Assembly (NCBI GenBank): GCA_963816535.1
Contig: CAWFKW010000006.1
Location: 434,001-498,000, forward strand
Reading direction: 5' to 3'
Source: CAWFKW01 sp963816535
GTDB taxonomy: Bacteria; Bacteroidota; Ignavibacteria; Tepidaquicellales; OLB5
Length of the DNA: 64,000 nucleotides
The notes under the pieces: model-generated
Told to the model about the DNA's origin: nothing
The model's database searches: none
What the model saw: the letters and a program-made list of their open reading frames with translations, nothing else
Translations under genes and position numbers: made by a program
Shown: positions 43,420 to 51,568 of the stretch, in pieces
Layout: each line of letters starts with the position of its first letter
Position numbering within the stretch: the first letter of the stretch is position 1

Positions 43420-44253
43420 ATGTTATTCAGAAAAATTAAGGACAAGATATTCGGTTCAATAATTATTTCACTGGCTCTGTTTTCGGGCATTCCGCTTTTG
43501 CTTATCCTTTTTTTCCTGGCGAAAGAAGGAATTGCAAACCTCAGTTTAAATTTTATAGTGAATTTGCCCAAACCGATAGGTGAAACAGGCGGCGGTATAT
43601 CAAACGCCATAGTAGGCACAATTATATTGATAATAATATCATCAATAATTGCAATTCCTATCGGCATAATGCTTGCGGTCTTTTTATCCGAATTCAGGAA
43701 ACATAAATTTGCTTATTATGTAAGGATGGGTGTTGATATTCTCCAGGGGACTCCGTCTATAGTCGTCGGAATGATAGCTTATTTATGGGTAGTTAAGCAG
43801 ATGGGTAATTTTTCGGCTCTCTCCGGGGGAGTGGCCCTCGCTATTATGATGCTTCCTGTAATTATTACGTCGACCGAAGAAACTCTGAAGCTTGTTCCGA
43901 ATTCATTTAAAGAATCCGCATATGCGCTAGGTGTGCCGTATTATGCAACAATCTTAAGAGTTGTATTACCAGCTGCGTTAACGGGCCTGGTAACAGGTGT
44001 TATGCTCAGTATTGCAAGAGTAGCAGGTGAAACAGCTCCGCTCTTATTTACGGCTTTCGGCAGCCCTTTTATGAATTTTGATATTACAAAACCCATTAGT
44101 TCGGTTCCACAAATAATATTTACATATTCAACGGCGCCGTATGTTGAGCTTCATGCTCTGGCATGGACAGCTTCATTTTTGCTTATTGTATTTATTTTAA
44201 TCCTCAATATTTCAGCAAAACTTCTGGCAAAAAGATGGAAACTTAATTTGTAA
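43420..44253 (+). CDS. pstA: Phosphate ABC transporter permease PstA
   Basis: 277 residues with six TM helices. Family motifs: GGGISNAIVGTIILIIISSIIAIPIG, QGTPSIVVGMIAYLWVV, the EAA loop AYALGVPYYATILRVVLPAALTGLV and MLSIARVAGETAPLLFTAFG. It follows pstC by 17 nt and precedes pstB by 68 nt. Confidence 0.94.
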   Translation: MLFRKIKDKIFGSIIISLALFSGIPLLLILFFLAKEGIANLSLNFIVNLPKPIGETGGGISNAIVGTIILIIISSIIAIPIGIMLAVFLSEFRKHKFAYYVRMGVDILQGTPSIVVGMIAYLWVVKQMGNFSALSGGVALAIMMLPVIITSTEETLKLVPNSFKESAYALGVPYYATILRVVLPAALTGLVTGVMLSIARVAGETAPLLFTAFGSPFMNFDITKPISSVPQIIFTYSTAPYVELHALAWTASFLLIVFILILNISAKLLAKRWKLNL

Positions 44254-44321
44254 AGCGCATGGAACAGATTTCTTACTTTTTGAATTATTTTTTATAATAT
44301 AGTTTAATATTATCAGAGTAA

Positions 44322-45095
44322 ATGACAACCAATAGTAACGGGGAATATAAGGTCGAAACAACAAAGCTTGACTTTTTTTACGGCAAGCAGCAGGCCTTGT
44401 TTGATATAAATATGAACATACCTCCGAAAAAGGTAACGGCGTTCATAGGACCTTCGGGCTGCGGTAAATCGACTTTCCTCAGAACGCTTAACAGGATGAA
44501 CGATATAATAGACGGCACAAGGCTTGAAGGGAAGATTCTTATAGATGGAAAAGACATATACCAGTCCGGAACCGATGTAGTAACCCTGAGAAAAAAGGTA
44601 GGTATGATATTTCAGAAATCAAATCCGTTTGCTAAGTCTATCTTTGATAATATAGCATTCGGACCAAGGATCCACGGGACAAGGGATAAACGGAAGCTCA
44701 TGGAAATTGTGGAAACATGCCTTACACGGGCCGCTCTTTGGGATGAAGTGAAAGACAGGCTTGATAAAAGCGCGCTGGGCCTATCGGGCGGGCAGCAGCA
44801 AAGGCTTTGCATTGCAAGAGCGCTTGCAGTCGAGCCTGAAATTCTGCTTATGGACGAGCCTGCATCTGCTCTCGATCCTAAATCCACTTCAAAAATTGAG
44901 GACCTGATATCTGAGCTTAGGGAAGCTTATACAATTATTATTGTCACTCATAACATGCAGCAGGCAAGCCGCGTATCAGATTATACCGCTTTTTTTTATG
45001 AAGGTGTGCTGATAGAATTCGGCGAAACAACAAAGATATTTACTAAACCTAACGAGAAAAAAACCGAAGACTATATCACAGGGCGTTTCGGTTAA
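44322..45095 (+). CDS. pstB: Phosphate ABC transporter ATP-binding protein PstB
   Basis: 257 residues. Energises the PstCA permease. Walker A GPSGCGKSTFLRTLNRMND, Q-loop MIFQKSNPFAKSIFDNIAFGPRIHG (distinctive for PstB), ABC signature LSGGQQQRLCIARALAVEP, Walker B ILLMDEPASALDPKSTSKIE, H-loop IIIVTHNMQQASRVSDYTAFFYEG. It ends TEDYITGRFG as PstB does. phoU follows after 37 nt. Confidence 0.96.
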   Translation: MTTNSNGEYKVETTKLDFFYGKQQALFDINMNIPPKKVTAFIGPSGCGKSTFLRTLNRMNDIIDGTRLEGKILIDGKDIYQSGTDVVTLRKKVGMIFQKSNPFAKSIFDNIAFGPRIHGTRDKRKLMEIVETCLTRAALWDEVKDRLDKSALGLSGGQQQRLCIARALAVEPEILLMDEPASALDPKSTSKIEDLISELREAYTIIIVTHNMQQASRVSDYTAFFYEGVLIEFGETTKIFTKPNEKKTEDYITGRFG

Positions 45096-45132
45096 TATTA
45101 TTTGTCTCATTCATTAAAGGAGAATTTTAGAC

Positions 45133-45822
45133 ATGTTACATTACTGGCAGCGTGAAATAGATAATCTTAAGAAGCTTGTACTGAGCCTCGGAGCGATAGT
45201 GGAGGAGCAAATACAGCGTTCGATGCTGGCGTTAAGCAGGCGCGACGATGGCTTGGCAGATGAGGTGGTCCGCAAAGACAGGGAAATAGACTCGCTTGAA
45301 ATAATAATAGAAGAGGAGTGCCTGAAAATACTCGCGCTTTACCAGCCTGTTGCTAAAGAACTGAGGTTTGTTATCGCTGTGCTTAAAATGAACAACGATC
45401 TTGAGAGAATTGGCGACCTTGCATCCAATATTGCAAAGCGCGCTAAGTTTCTTGCAAAGCGTGAAAAAATGCCGCTGATTGAAGAGCTTGAAGAAGCCGC
45501 ATCTAAGGCTCAGGATATGGTAAAGAAATCTCTTGATGCGCTGGTTAATACTGACGTTAAACTTGCTAAAGAAGTATGCGAGAATGATGACGAGGTGGAT
45601 AGACTAACCCGTGAAATGATTAACCAGACTGTTGAAGAAATTGAGAAGAACCCGAAAAAGACAGAAGATTTTTTTAATGTCCGCTCTATTTCAAAAAATC
45701 TTGAGAGAATAGCTGATTCAGCCACAAATATAGCGGAAGATGTTATTTATCTTTGCACCGGCGAGATAATCCGCCACCAGGCAGAAGATTTCAATCCTGA
45801 GTATTATCCCAAGTCTACATAA
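45133..45822 (+). CDS. phoU: Phosphate transport regulator PhoU
   Basis: 229 residues; two three-helix PhoU repeats. LVLSLGAIVEEQIQRSMLALSRRD and DREIDSLEIIIEEECLKILALYQPVAKELRFVIAVLKMNNDLERIGDLASNIAKRA form the first. KSLDALVNTDVKLAKEVCENDDEVDRLTREMI and NVRSISKNLERIADSATNIAEDVIYLCTGEIIRH form the second. Both repeats have the E..D..ND.ER(I)AD metal-binding pattern. It mediates inhibition of PhoR when Pst is active. A hairpin terminator follows. Confidence 0.95.
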   Translation: MLHYWQREIDNLKKLVLSLGAIVEEQIQRSMLALSRRDDGLADEVVRKDREIDSLEIIIEEECLKILALYQPVAKELRFVIAVLKMNNDLERIGDLASNIAKRAKFLAKREKMPLIEELEEAASKAQDMVKKSLDALVNTDVKLAKEVCENDDEVDRLTREMINQTVEEIEKNPKKTEDFFNVRSISKNLERIADSATNIAEDVIYLCTGEIIRHQAEDFNPEYYPKST

Positions 45823-45841
45823 TTAGTTTTTTTACTCCGGT

Positions 45842-45895
45842 CAGGGGCGGCTTTTCTGCAAAGTCTAATGCAGTTGGGTTGTCCCTGTTTTTTTA
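45842..45895 (+). terminator. Rho-independent terminator after phoU
   Basis: CAGGG...CCCTG encloses an inner stem CTGCA/TGCAG and is followed by TTTTTTT. It closes the pst-phoU transcription unit. Confidence 0.6.
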
Positions 45896-46423
45896 TATTT
45901 CATTCCCGCGAAGGCGGGAATCTAATTAATGGTCATGTCAGGCGTTCTTCTCATGACATGTCAGACGAAGTCTGACTTTTGAATTATTTTGAATCCCTCG
46001 GATTCCTGTCAGGACAGAAGACATGACAGGACGATAATTCGCAACCTGAAGGTTGCCTGCTTGCAACCATGCCTAAGGCAGGTAAACAGAGGCAGCGCTT
46101 ACGGGGCGGACATGTCTCTTCAATTACTTTTTTATTTCGGGTGGACACACTGGTCCACCCCTACAGATGTATTAAAAAAACCTGAAATGCTCTATTTACT
46201 AAACCCCTTGCCAATCATTGCTAATTATCATGTTTCAATTACTATACTTTTCTGCAGGGGTGAACCGGTGTGTCCGCCCTGGAATCCAGCGCCTATTCCA
46301 CATGCTGGAATCTGAATAGATCTAATCCTTTTTCAAATTTCTACTAATTCAAATATATCTTACAGTAAATTCAAATCTTTTGGTTTTGTTTTTTTGAATT
46401 CTTTACGCCATTTTAATATTCTC
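45896..46423. repeat. Palindrome-rich gap between the two phosphate units
   Basis: Contains perfect small hairpins: ATTCCCGCG/AAGGCGGGAAT near 45903; GTCAGAC-GAA-GTCTGAC (45960-45976); GAATCC-CTC-GGATTC (45991-46005); CTGTC-AG-GACAG (46006-46017); GCAACC-TGAA-GGTTGC (46041-46056); GGGTGGAC...GTCCACCC (46139-46160). Several have three-nt loops. No convincing gene; a frame at 45989-46315 lacks any family and overlaps the hairpins. Confidence 0.55.
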
Positions 46424-46445
46424 TAAACATTAAATAAACATAAAA
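46424..46445 (+). promoter_or_regulatory. Putative Pho box before the DUF47-PiT genes
   Basis: Two 11-nt units TAAACATTAAA (46424-46434) and TAAACATAAAA (46435-46445), same period and related core to the boxes at 38515 and 41118. A -10-like TAATAC (46458-46463 region) starts about 11 nt after the second unit. Confidence 0.5.
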
Positions 46446-46449
46446 ACCC

Positions 46450-46509
46450 CATTTCTTAATACTTAGGGGCATTTCTTAACATTTCAGACGTATTTTTAAC
46501 ATTTTCGGG
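46450..46509 (+). repeat. Three 20-nt direct repeats before DUF47 gene
   Basis: CATTTCTTAATACTTAGGGG, CATTTCTTAACATTTCAGAC and GTATTTTTAACATTTTCGGG lie head to tail at 46450, 46470 and 46490. They share TTTCTTAAYA at the same position in each 20-nt block and end 6 nt before the ATG at 46516. They overlap the likely transcript start, so they could be an operator or leader element. Confidence 0.5.
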
Positions 46510-46515
46510 GAGCGC

Positions 46516-47133
46516 ATGTTTAAAAATATCTTTCCTAAAAAGAACAAGTTTTTTGACATCCTGATCGAACTTTCAATCAATGTTCTAGAAGCCGTCAGGC
46601 TTTTAAAAGAAATGTTCGATAAGAACGAGAACATTGCCGAATATTCCAGCCGGATACACATTATAGAGAATCAATGCGATGAGCTTACTCACCAGGTTAT
46701 CAGCGAACTAAATGACACGTTTGTAACGCCCATAGACAGGGAAGATATTTACGCGCTGGCAAATTCTTTAGACGATATAGTAGATACTTCGGATACTATT
46801 GCTTCGCGCACCAATATGTACAAATTAAAAACCCCTCTTGCTTTTGGCTCCGAACTCTCGGACATTCTTTTGCTGCAGGTTACAGTTCTTGCTTCGCTTG
46901 TAAGGAATATCCAGGATCCAAAACAGACAACCGATAAGATTGTTCAGGTAAAAAATCTTGAAACTGAAGGAGATATGGTTTTCAGGGAGGCAATAACAAA
47001 TCTGTTTGAAACTGAAAAGGATGTAATTGAACTGATCAAGAAAAAAGAAATACTCGAAAATATTGAACGCGGCGTTGACCGCTGCCAGAATTCAGCAACC
47101 GTAATTGAGGGAATATTGATTAAAAATCTATAG
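46516..47133 (+). CDS. DUF47 PhoU-like protein, partner of PiT transporter
   Basis: 205 residues, DUF47/Pit accessory family. SRIHIIENQCDELTHQVISELNDTFVTPIDREDIYALANSLDDIVDTSDTIASRT is the family signature. Later VKNLETEGDMVFREAITNLFETEKDVIELIKKKEILENIERGVDRCQNSATVIEGIL gives the second PhoU-type helix set. It modulates the low-affinity phosphate transporter encoded 1 nt downstream (47135). The Pho box upstream puts the pair in the same regulon as pst. Confidence 0.92.
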   Translation: MFKNIFPKKNKFFDILIELSINVLEAVRLLKEMFDKNENIAEYSSRIHIIENQCDELTHQVISELNDTFVTPIDREDIYALANSLDDIVDTSDTIASRTNMYKLKTPLAFGSELSDILLLQVTVLASLVRNIQDPKQTTDKIVQVKNLETEGDMVFREAITNLFETEKDVIELIKKKEILENIERGVDRCQNSATVIEGILIKNL

Positions 47134-47134
47134 T

Positions 47135-48121
47135 ATGTTTGAACTGGTCCTGATCATAATTTTTATCGCGCTGATATTTGACTTCCTAAACGGCTTTCAC
47201 GATTCTGCCAATTCCATTGCGACCATAGTATCAACTCAGGTTTTATCTCCACAAAAAGCGGTATTGTTTGCCGCTTTTTTTAATTTTGTAGCCGCATTCA
47301 CATTTGATGTAGCAGTAGCCAAGACAATAGGGAAAGGCCTGGTGAACCTAGATGTTATAGACGTTTACGCTATCGGAGCAGGGCTAATGGGCGCTATTTG
47401 GTGGAACCTTTTAACGTGGTATTACGGCATACCTGTAAGTTCGTCTCATGCGCTTATGGGCGGTTACGGGGGCGCTGCTGTAGCTAAACTGGGGTGGGGA
47501 TGTATAATTACCAGCGGTTATACTAAAGTGATAATATTCATATTTATTGCGCCCATCATGGGTCTTGTCCTGGGATATATTAACATGAAAATAACAACAT
47601 GGATTGTCAGAAAAAAAAGCCCCAGGAAGGTTGACAGGACATTTCGCAGACTTCAGATTATTTCCGCGGCATTTTATAGCTTTGGGCACGGCACCAATGA
47701 TGCGCAGAAAACTATGGGTATTATAGTCAGCGTTCTGGTTGCGGCAAAATATTTAAGCGCATTTGCAGTACCGATCTGGGTAATAATCATCTGCCATTTT
47801 TCGATTGCCATGGGTACTATGTTTGGCGGGTGGAGAATAGTCAAAACAATGGGAATGAGAATTACGAAGCTACGCCCCATTGGCGGGTTTTGCGCAGAAT
47901 TCGCCGGAGCTACAACACTTCTTTTAACGGCGCTTTTTGGTATTCCGGTCAGTACAACCCATACAATTACCGGTGCAATTGTTGGAGTTGGCAGCGTTAA
48001 GAGATTTTCTGCGGTTAAATGGGGCGTTGCTGGAAAAATAGTTTGGGCATGGATTCTAACAATACCGCTCTCGGCCGCCTGCGGCGCGCTGGTTTACTGG
48101 ATAATACATTTCTTTTTGTAA
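47135..48121 (+). CDS. pit: Inorganic phosphate transporter, PiT family
   Basis: 328 residues, about ten TM helices. LNGFHDSANSIATIVSTQVLSPQKAV and GIPVSSSHALMGGYGGAAVAK belong to the N-terminal half; YSFGHGTNDAQKTMGII and GIPVSTTHTITGAIVGVGSVKRFSAVKW are the corresponding C-terminal copies. The two-fold repeat with GFHD(S)AN and GHGTNDAQ is diagnostic. The coupling ion is H+ or Na+. Translationally coupled to the DUF47 gene. It gives a low-affinity route alongside the high-affinity Pst. Confidence 0.95.
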   Translation: MFELVLIIIFIALIFDFLNGFHDSANSIATIVSTQVLSPQKAVLFAAFFNFVAAFTFDVAVAKTIGKGLVNLDVIDVYAIGAGLMGAIWWNLLTWYYGIPVSSSHALMGGYGGAAVAKLGWGCIITSGYTKVIIFIFIAPIMGLVLGYINMKITTWIVRKKSPRKVDRTFRRLQIISAAFYSFGHGTNDAQKTMGIIVSVLVAAKYLSAFAVPIWVIIICHFSIAMGTMFGGWRIVKTMGMRITKLRPIGGFCAEFAGATTLLLTALFGIPVSTTHTITGAIVGVGSVKRFSAVKWGVAGKIVWAWILTIPLSAACGALVYWIIHFFL

Positions 48122-48465
48122 ATAATTGCGAATCCCGCTTTAGCGGGATAAACTCGTGCGGGAACCCAAACTTTCACACCCTGCCTAATTCACAAATAAT
48201 TTTAGATAATTTGGATGACGAAGTTTTGCAAACAAAGTGAATGCATTTGAATCTTCCAGATCCAGAGCTGAAACTCGTGCCACGACGTGGAGTCGTAGCG
48301 CGATGTTTTGTAGGGCACGTTCTCCGAACGCTGTTCGGAGTGTCCGAGCAGCGCTCGGACTTACATTCTTTTTTACATTATTACTTTGGTTGTTTTTCAT
48401 TGAATCTTTCATAACATAAGTATAAAATTGTGGTTTACGTTTAACGAATCGATAAATTTATATTC
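48122..48465. other. 344-nt intergenic region with hairpins
   Basis: A dispersed AATCCCGCTTTAGCGGGAT palindrome (48131-48149), then two perfect stems with 3-nt loops: CTCCGAAC-GCT-GTTCGGAG (48322-48340) and GTCCGAGC-AGC-GCTCGGAC (48342-48360), back to back. No gene seen. The AAA gene downstream probably uses a promoter in the AT-rich part at about 48370-48450. Confidence 0.6.
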
Positions 48466-51117
48466 ATGACCGAACAAAGCGGAAGCTTAAATCCAAATCC
48501 TACAAATCAGGGGGCCATTGAGAAATTTAAATTCAGGGATTTAAAAATCCACGGCACCGGCGAATGGCTTCACGGAGAGCAGAGGAGATACCGCCAGGTT
48601 TTTGACGCAAATACCCTGAGGTATGTTTATTTCGAGCTTTCATTTTATAACCTGTTATTCGATAAAGAAGACTGGAATCTAAGCGTACAATATAAAGTCG
48701 CCGACCAGAACGGAAAAATTCTCTGCGACCAGACGGTTTCTTCTGTGATAAGCAAAGGGGACTGCATCGGTTATGCAAGGTATTCATGGGGAGTCGATAA
48801 GGCCGGCACATACTGGATGAAAGGCTCGTATAAGCTGGAAACGTGGATTGACGGAAAGCTCTCGGGTTCGAAAACGTTTTATACTGTAAATGAAGGAGAA
48901 TTGCAGGCTGACGGCGACCCGTATTTTAAGCTGCAGACCGTTAAGCTGTATGAAGGACCGGGCGCCGATGTTCCGTATGGAACGAGGAATTATCTTAAAA
49001 CGTTTGCGGCCGGAAAGACAAGGTATCTTTGGATTGAAATTGAAGGCGATAACATTCAGTTTGAAAAAGCCCCGTGGCCCGGCGAGTTTTTTATCCGCAT
49101 AAGAAATTCAGCAGGCGAAATGATAACTGAGATCGTCGATTTCTACACTTACACCAACAATATAAACCTGGTTAGATTTAACCGCGGCTGGGGCGGCGAA
49201 GCCCCCGGCACATGGTATAACGGAGATTATGTAATAGATATTGTGCTGCTGGAAAAACTTCTGGGCAGGGTTGCATTCTCTGTTGGCGATGAAGAAGAAG
49301 CTGATTCAGAGGGGGGAAAAGTTTTCATTCCTTCAGAAGGCGGAATAGAATTCAAGCCGTCTGATAAGGGCCCGAAGCAGCAGCTAAGCGAAGAAGAGAT
49401 AATGAAAGAACTTGACGGCATGATTGGGCTTGAGACAATTAAGAAAAGTATCAGGGACAAGTATGACTATCTTAAATTCTTAAAGGTCAGAAAAGACAAA
49501 GGGATCGACGACGTTGACGAGAAGATGGGACTGCATTCGGTATTCACGGGCAACCCCGGGACAGGCAAAACTAAAACGGCTTTGCTGCTGGGTAAGATCT
49601 TTTATAATCTTGGGCTGCTCAGCAAAGGGCACGTATATGAAGTTGACAGAACCGACCTGGTCGGCGAATTTGTCGGGCAGACAGCTCCCAAAACCAAGGC
49701 GGCAATCAAAAAAGCAAAAGGAGGAATCCTTTTCATTGATGAAGCTTATTCGCTTGCCAGGGAAGGAGACACGGAGCGTGATTTTGGAAGGGAAGCGATT
49801 GAAATACTGCTCAAAGAGCTATCGGACGGCGACGGTGATTTAGCGGTTGTAGTTGCAGGTTATCCCGATGAAATGGAGCATTTCCTGGATTCGAATCCCG
49901 GATTGAAATCTCGTTTCAACAGTTACTTCAGCTTTCCTGATTATAATCCCAAGGAGCTTCTGGCTATTGGGAAGGAAACGACCGCTCAGCTTGATGTCGC
50001 GCTCGATGAAGACGCTGAAGATTATCTTTACAGCAAGCTTGTTGAGATATACCGCGACAGGGACCGCACATTCGGCAACGCAAGGTACGTTAATTCAATT
50101 ATTGGCGAAGCAAAGATGAATCTCGGGCTGCGCGTGATGGAAGCAAACCCGCAGCTGGATAAAGTTGACGATAAAACACTCTCCACAATTACCATTGACG
50201 ATATAAAAGAGATATTCAGGAAAAAGGAATTCAAAGGAGCTGATATTCCTCCTGACGAAGAGCTCTTGCGGGATTCGCTCAGCGAACTTAATAAACTGAT
50301 AGGCATAGAGAATATCAAAAACGACATTCACGAAATGGTGAAGCTGGTGAGCTACTACAGGGATATTGGCAAAGACGTAACCAAATCGTTTTCGCTTCAC
50401 ACAATATTTACGGGCAATCCGGGCACAGGCAAAACTACGGTTGCGAGGATCATGGCAAGGATATTCAGAGCCCTGGGCGTTCTTGAGCGCGGACACCTTG
50501 TTGAAGTTGACAGGGAAAGCCTGATAGCCGGATATTTGGGCCAGACGGCAATTAAGACCGGCGAGAAAATTGATGAAGCTATGGGAGGAGTTCTGTTTAT
50601 TGATGAAGCTTATTCGCTGTCAAACCAGGGCGGGGATAATGATTTTGGTCAGGAGGCGATAGAGGTCATTCTTAAGAGAATGGAGGACCGCCGCGGCGAG
50701 TTTGTGGTGATCTGCGCGGGCTATCCCGATGAAATGGAGAATTTCCTGAAAATGAACCCGGGGCTGAAATCACGTTTCGACAGGAGGTTTAATTTTACCG
50801 ATTATAACGATGATGAACTTTTTGCTATCGCGCAGGTTATTTTAAACGAGCAGGAACTGAAAATGGATTCTGATGCTTCAGAACATTTCAAAAAATATAT
50901 TGCGTCAATATGCTCAGCGCGCGATAAATTCTTTGGCAACGCCAGAGAGATCCGCAAAGCTTTGGGTGAAGTTGTGAAGAACCAGAACCTGCGCCTCGCG
51001 GAGCTGCCCAAAGAGCAGCGAACCAAAGATATGATAAACTCAATTACGCTAAAAGACGTAGAAGAGCTTCCCACGGACCTGAAAGAAACAAAGCCGAAGT
51101 TTGGTTTTGAGACATAG
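48466..51117 (+). CDS. Large double AAA ATPase (CbxX/CfxQ-like) with duplicated N-terminal domain
   Basis: 883 residues. Residues 1-290 hold two similar beta-rich units: the first runs through WNLSVQYKVADQNGK, SKGDCIGYARYSWGVDKAGTYW and FYTVNEG, the second through WPGEFFIRIRNSAGE, NLVRFNRGWGGEAPGTW and AFSVGDE, so the segment is an internal duplication. Two CbxX-type AAA+ domains follow. The first has Walker A TGNPGTGKTKTALLLG near residue 360 and Walker B GGILFIDEAYSL; the second has TGNPGTGKTTVARIMARIF near 648 and GGVLFIDEAYSL. Both have the DFG(R/Q)EAIE sensor region and NPGLKSRF arginine finger. A protein-remodelling or chaperone role is likely; the target is unknown. Confidence 0.88.
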   Translation: MTEQSGSLNPNPTNQGAIEKFKFRDLKIHGTGEWLHGEQRRYRQVFDANTLRYVYFELSFYNLLFDKEDWNLSVQYKVADQNGKILCDQTVSSVISKGDCIGYARYSWGVDKAGTYWMKGSYKLETWIDGKLSGSKTFYTVNEGELQADGDPYFKLQTVKLYEGPGADVPYGTRNYLKTFAAGKTRYLWIEIEGDNIQFEKAPWPGEFFIRIRNSAGEMITEIVDFYTYTNNINLVRFNRGWGGEAPGTWYNGDYVIDIVLLEKLLGRVAFSVGDEEEADSEGGKVFIPSEGGIEFKPSDKGPKQQLSEEEIMKELDGMIGLETIKKSIRDKYDYLKFLKVRKDKGIDDVDEKMGLHSVFTGNPGTGKTKTALLLGKIFYNLGLLSKGHVYEVDRTDLVGEFVGQTAPKTKAAIKKAKGGILFIDEAYSLAREGDTERDFGREAIEILLKELSDGDGDLAVVVAGYPDEMEHFLDSNPGLKSRFNSYFSFPDYNPKELLAIGKETTAQLDVALDEDAEDYLYSKLVEIYRDRDRTFGNARYVNSIIGEAKMNLGLRVMEANPQLDKVDDKTLSTITIDDIKEIFRKKEFKGADIPPDEELLRDSLSELNKLIGIENIKNDIHEMVKLVSYYRDIGKDVTKSFSLHTIFTGNPGTGKTTVARIMARIFRALGVLERGHLVEVDRESLIAGYLGQTAIKTGEKIDEAMGGVLFIDEAYSLSNQGGDNDFGQEAIEVILKRMEDRRGEFVVICAGYPDEMENFLKMNPGLKSRFDRRFNFTDYNDDELFAIAQVILNEQELKMDSDASEHFKKYIASICSARDKFFGNAREIRKALGEVVKNQNLRLAELPKEQRTKDMINSITLKDVEELPTDLKETKPKFGFET

Positions 51118-51145
51118 TTTACAGCGGAATTAATAGTACAATTTT

Positions 51146-51568
51146 ATGGAATTTATTATAATCGGGGTTGTAGTATTCGGAATTATCGGATTTATTGTCT
51201 GGGCAAGCATAAGCGGCGGGAAACTGATGAAGCAACGGGAGCAGAAACTCAGCCGGTCCGAACCGGGGAAAGCTAAAATTTTGAGCTTCAGGACAGTAGG
51301 ATTAAGGGGCCAGGGGAAATATGGTGAATTCCAGGCTTACATTTTTTCTCTTGAGGTGAGCTCGGCATATAAGGCCGCTTATAATACAGAAACAGCATGG
51401 AACGTTTACCAGATGGGCGCGCCCAGAGTGCAGGCAGGAAACGAGGTGAATGTGAAGATAGACGCGGAGGATCCTTCGGTTGTATATCCTGATGTTGAAG
51501 CGGTAGAGTACTCATGGAACGCGGCAATGCTTGAAAGAAACCGTACCGCGCGCGGCAGGCAGGGCTAA
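51146..51568 (+). CDS. Small membrane protein of unknown function
   Basis: 140 residues. One N-terminal TM (FIIIGVVVFGIIGFIVWASISGG), then a soluble beta-rich domain (GKYGEFQAYIFSLEVSSAY, VNVKIDAEDPSVVYPDVE). It starts 28 nt after the AAA gene and is probably co-transcribed, so it may be a membrane anchor or cofactor of that ATPase; this is context only. Its stop overlaps by 4 nt the stop of the convergent phosphatase gene. Confidence 0.6.
   Translation: MEFIIIGVVVFGIIGFIVWASISGGKLMKQREQKLSRSEPGKAKILSFRTVGLRGQGKYGEFQAYIFSLEVSSAYKAAYNTETAWNVYQMGAPRVQAGNEVNVKIDAEDPSVVYPDVEAVEYSWNAAMLERNRTARGRQG

Noticed and set aside
45989..46315. 108-codon frame on the plus strand
   Set aside because: Runs through several perfect hairpins and has an unusual composition with no family signal.
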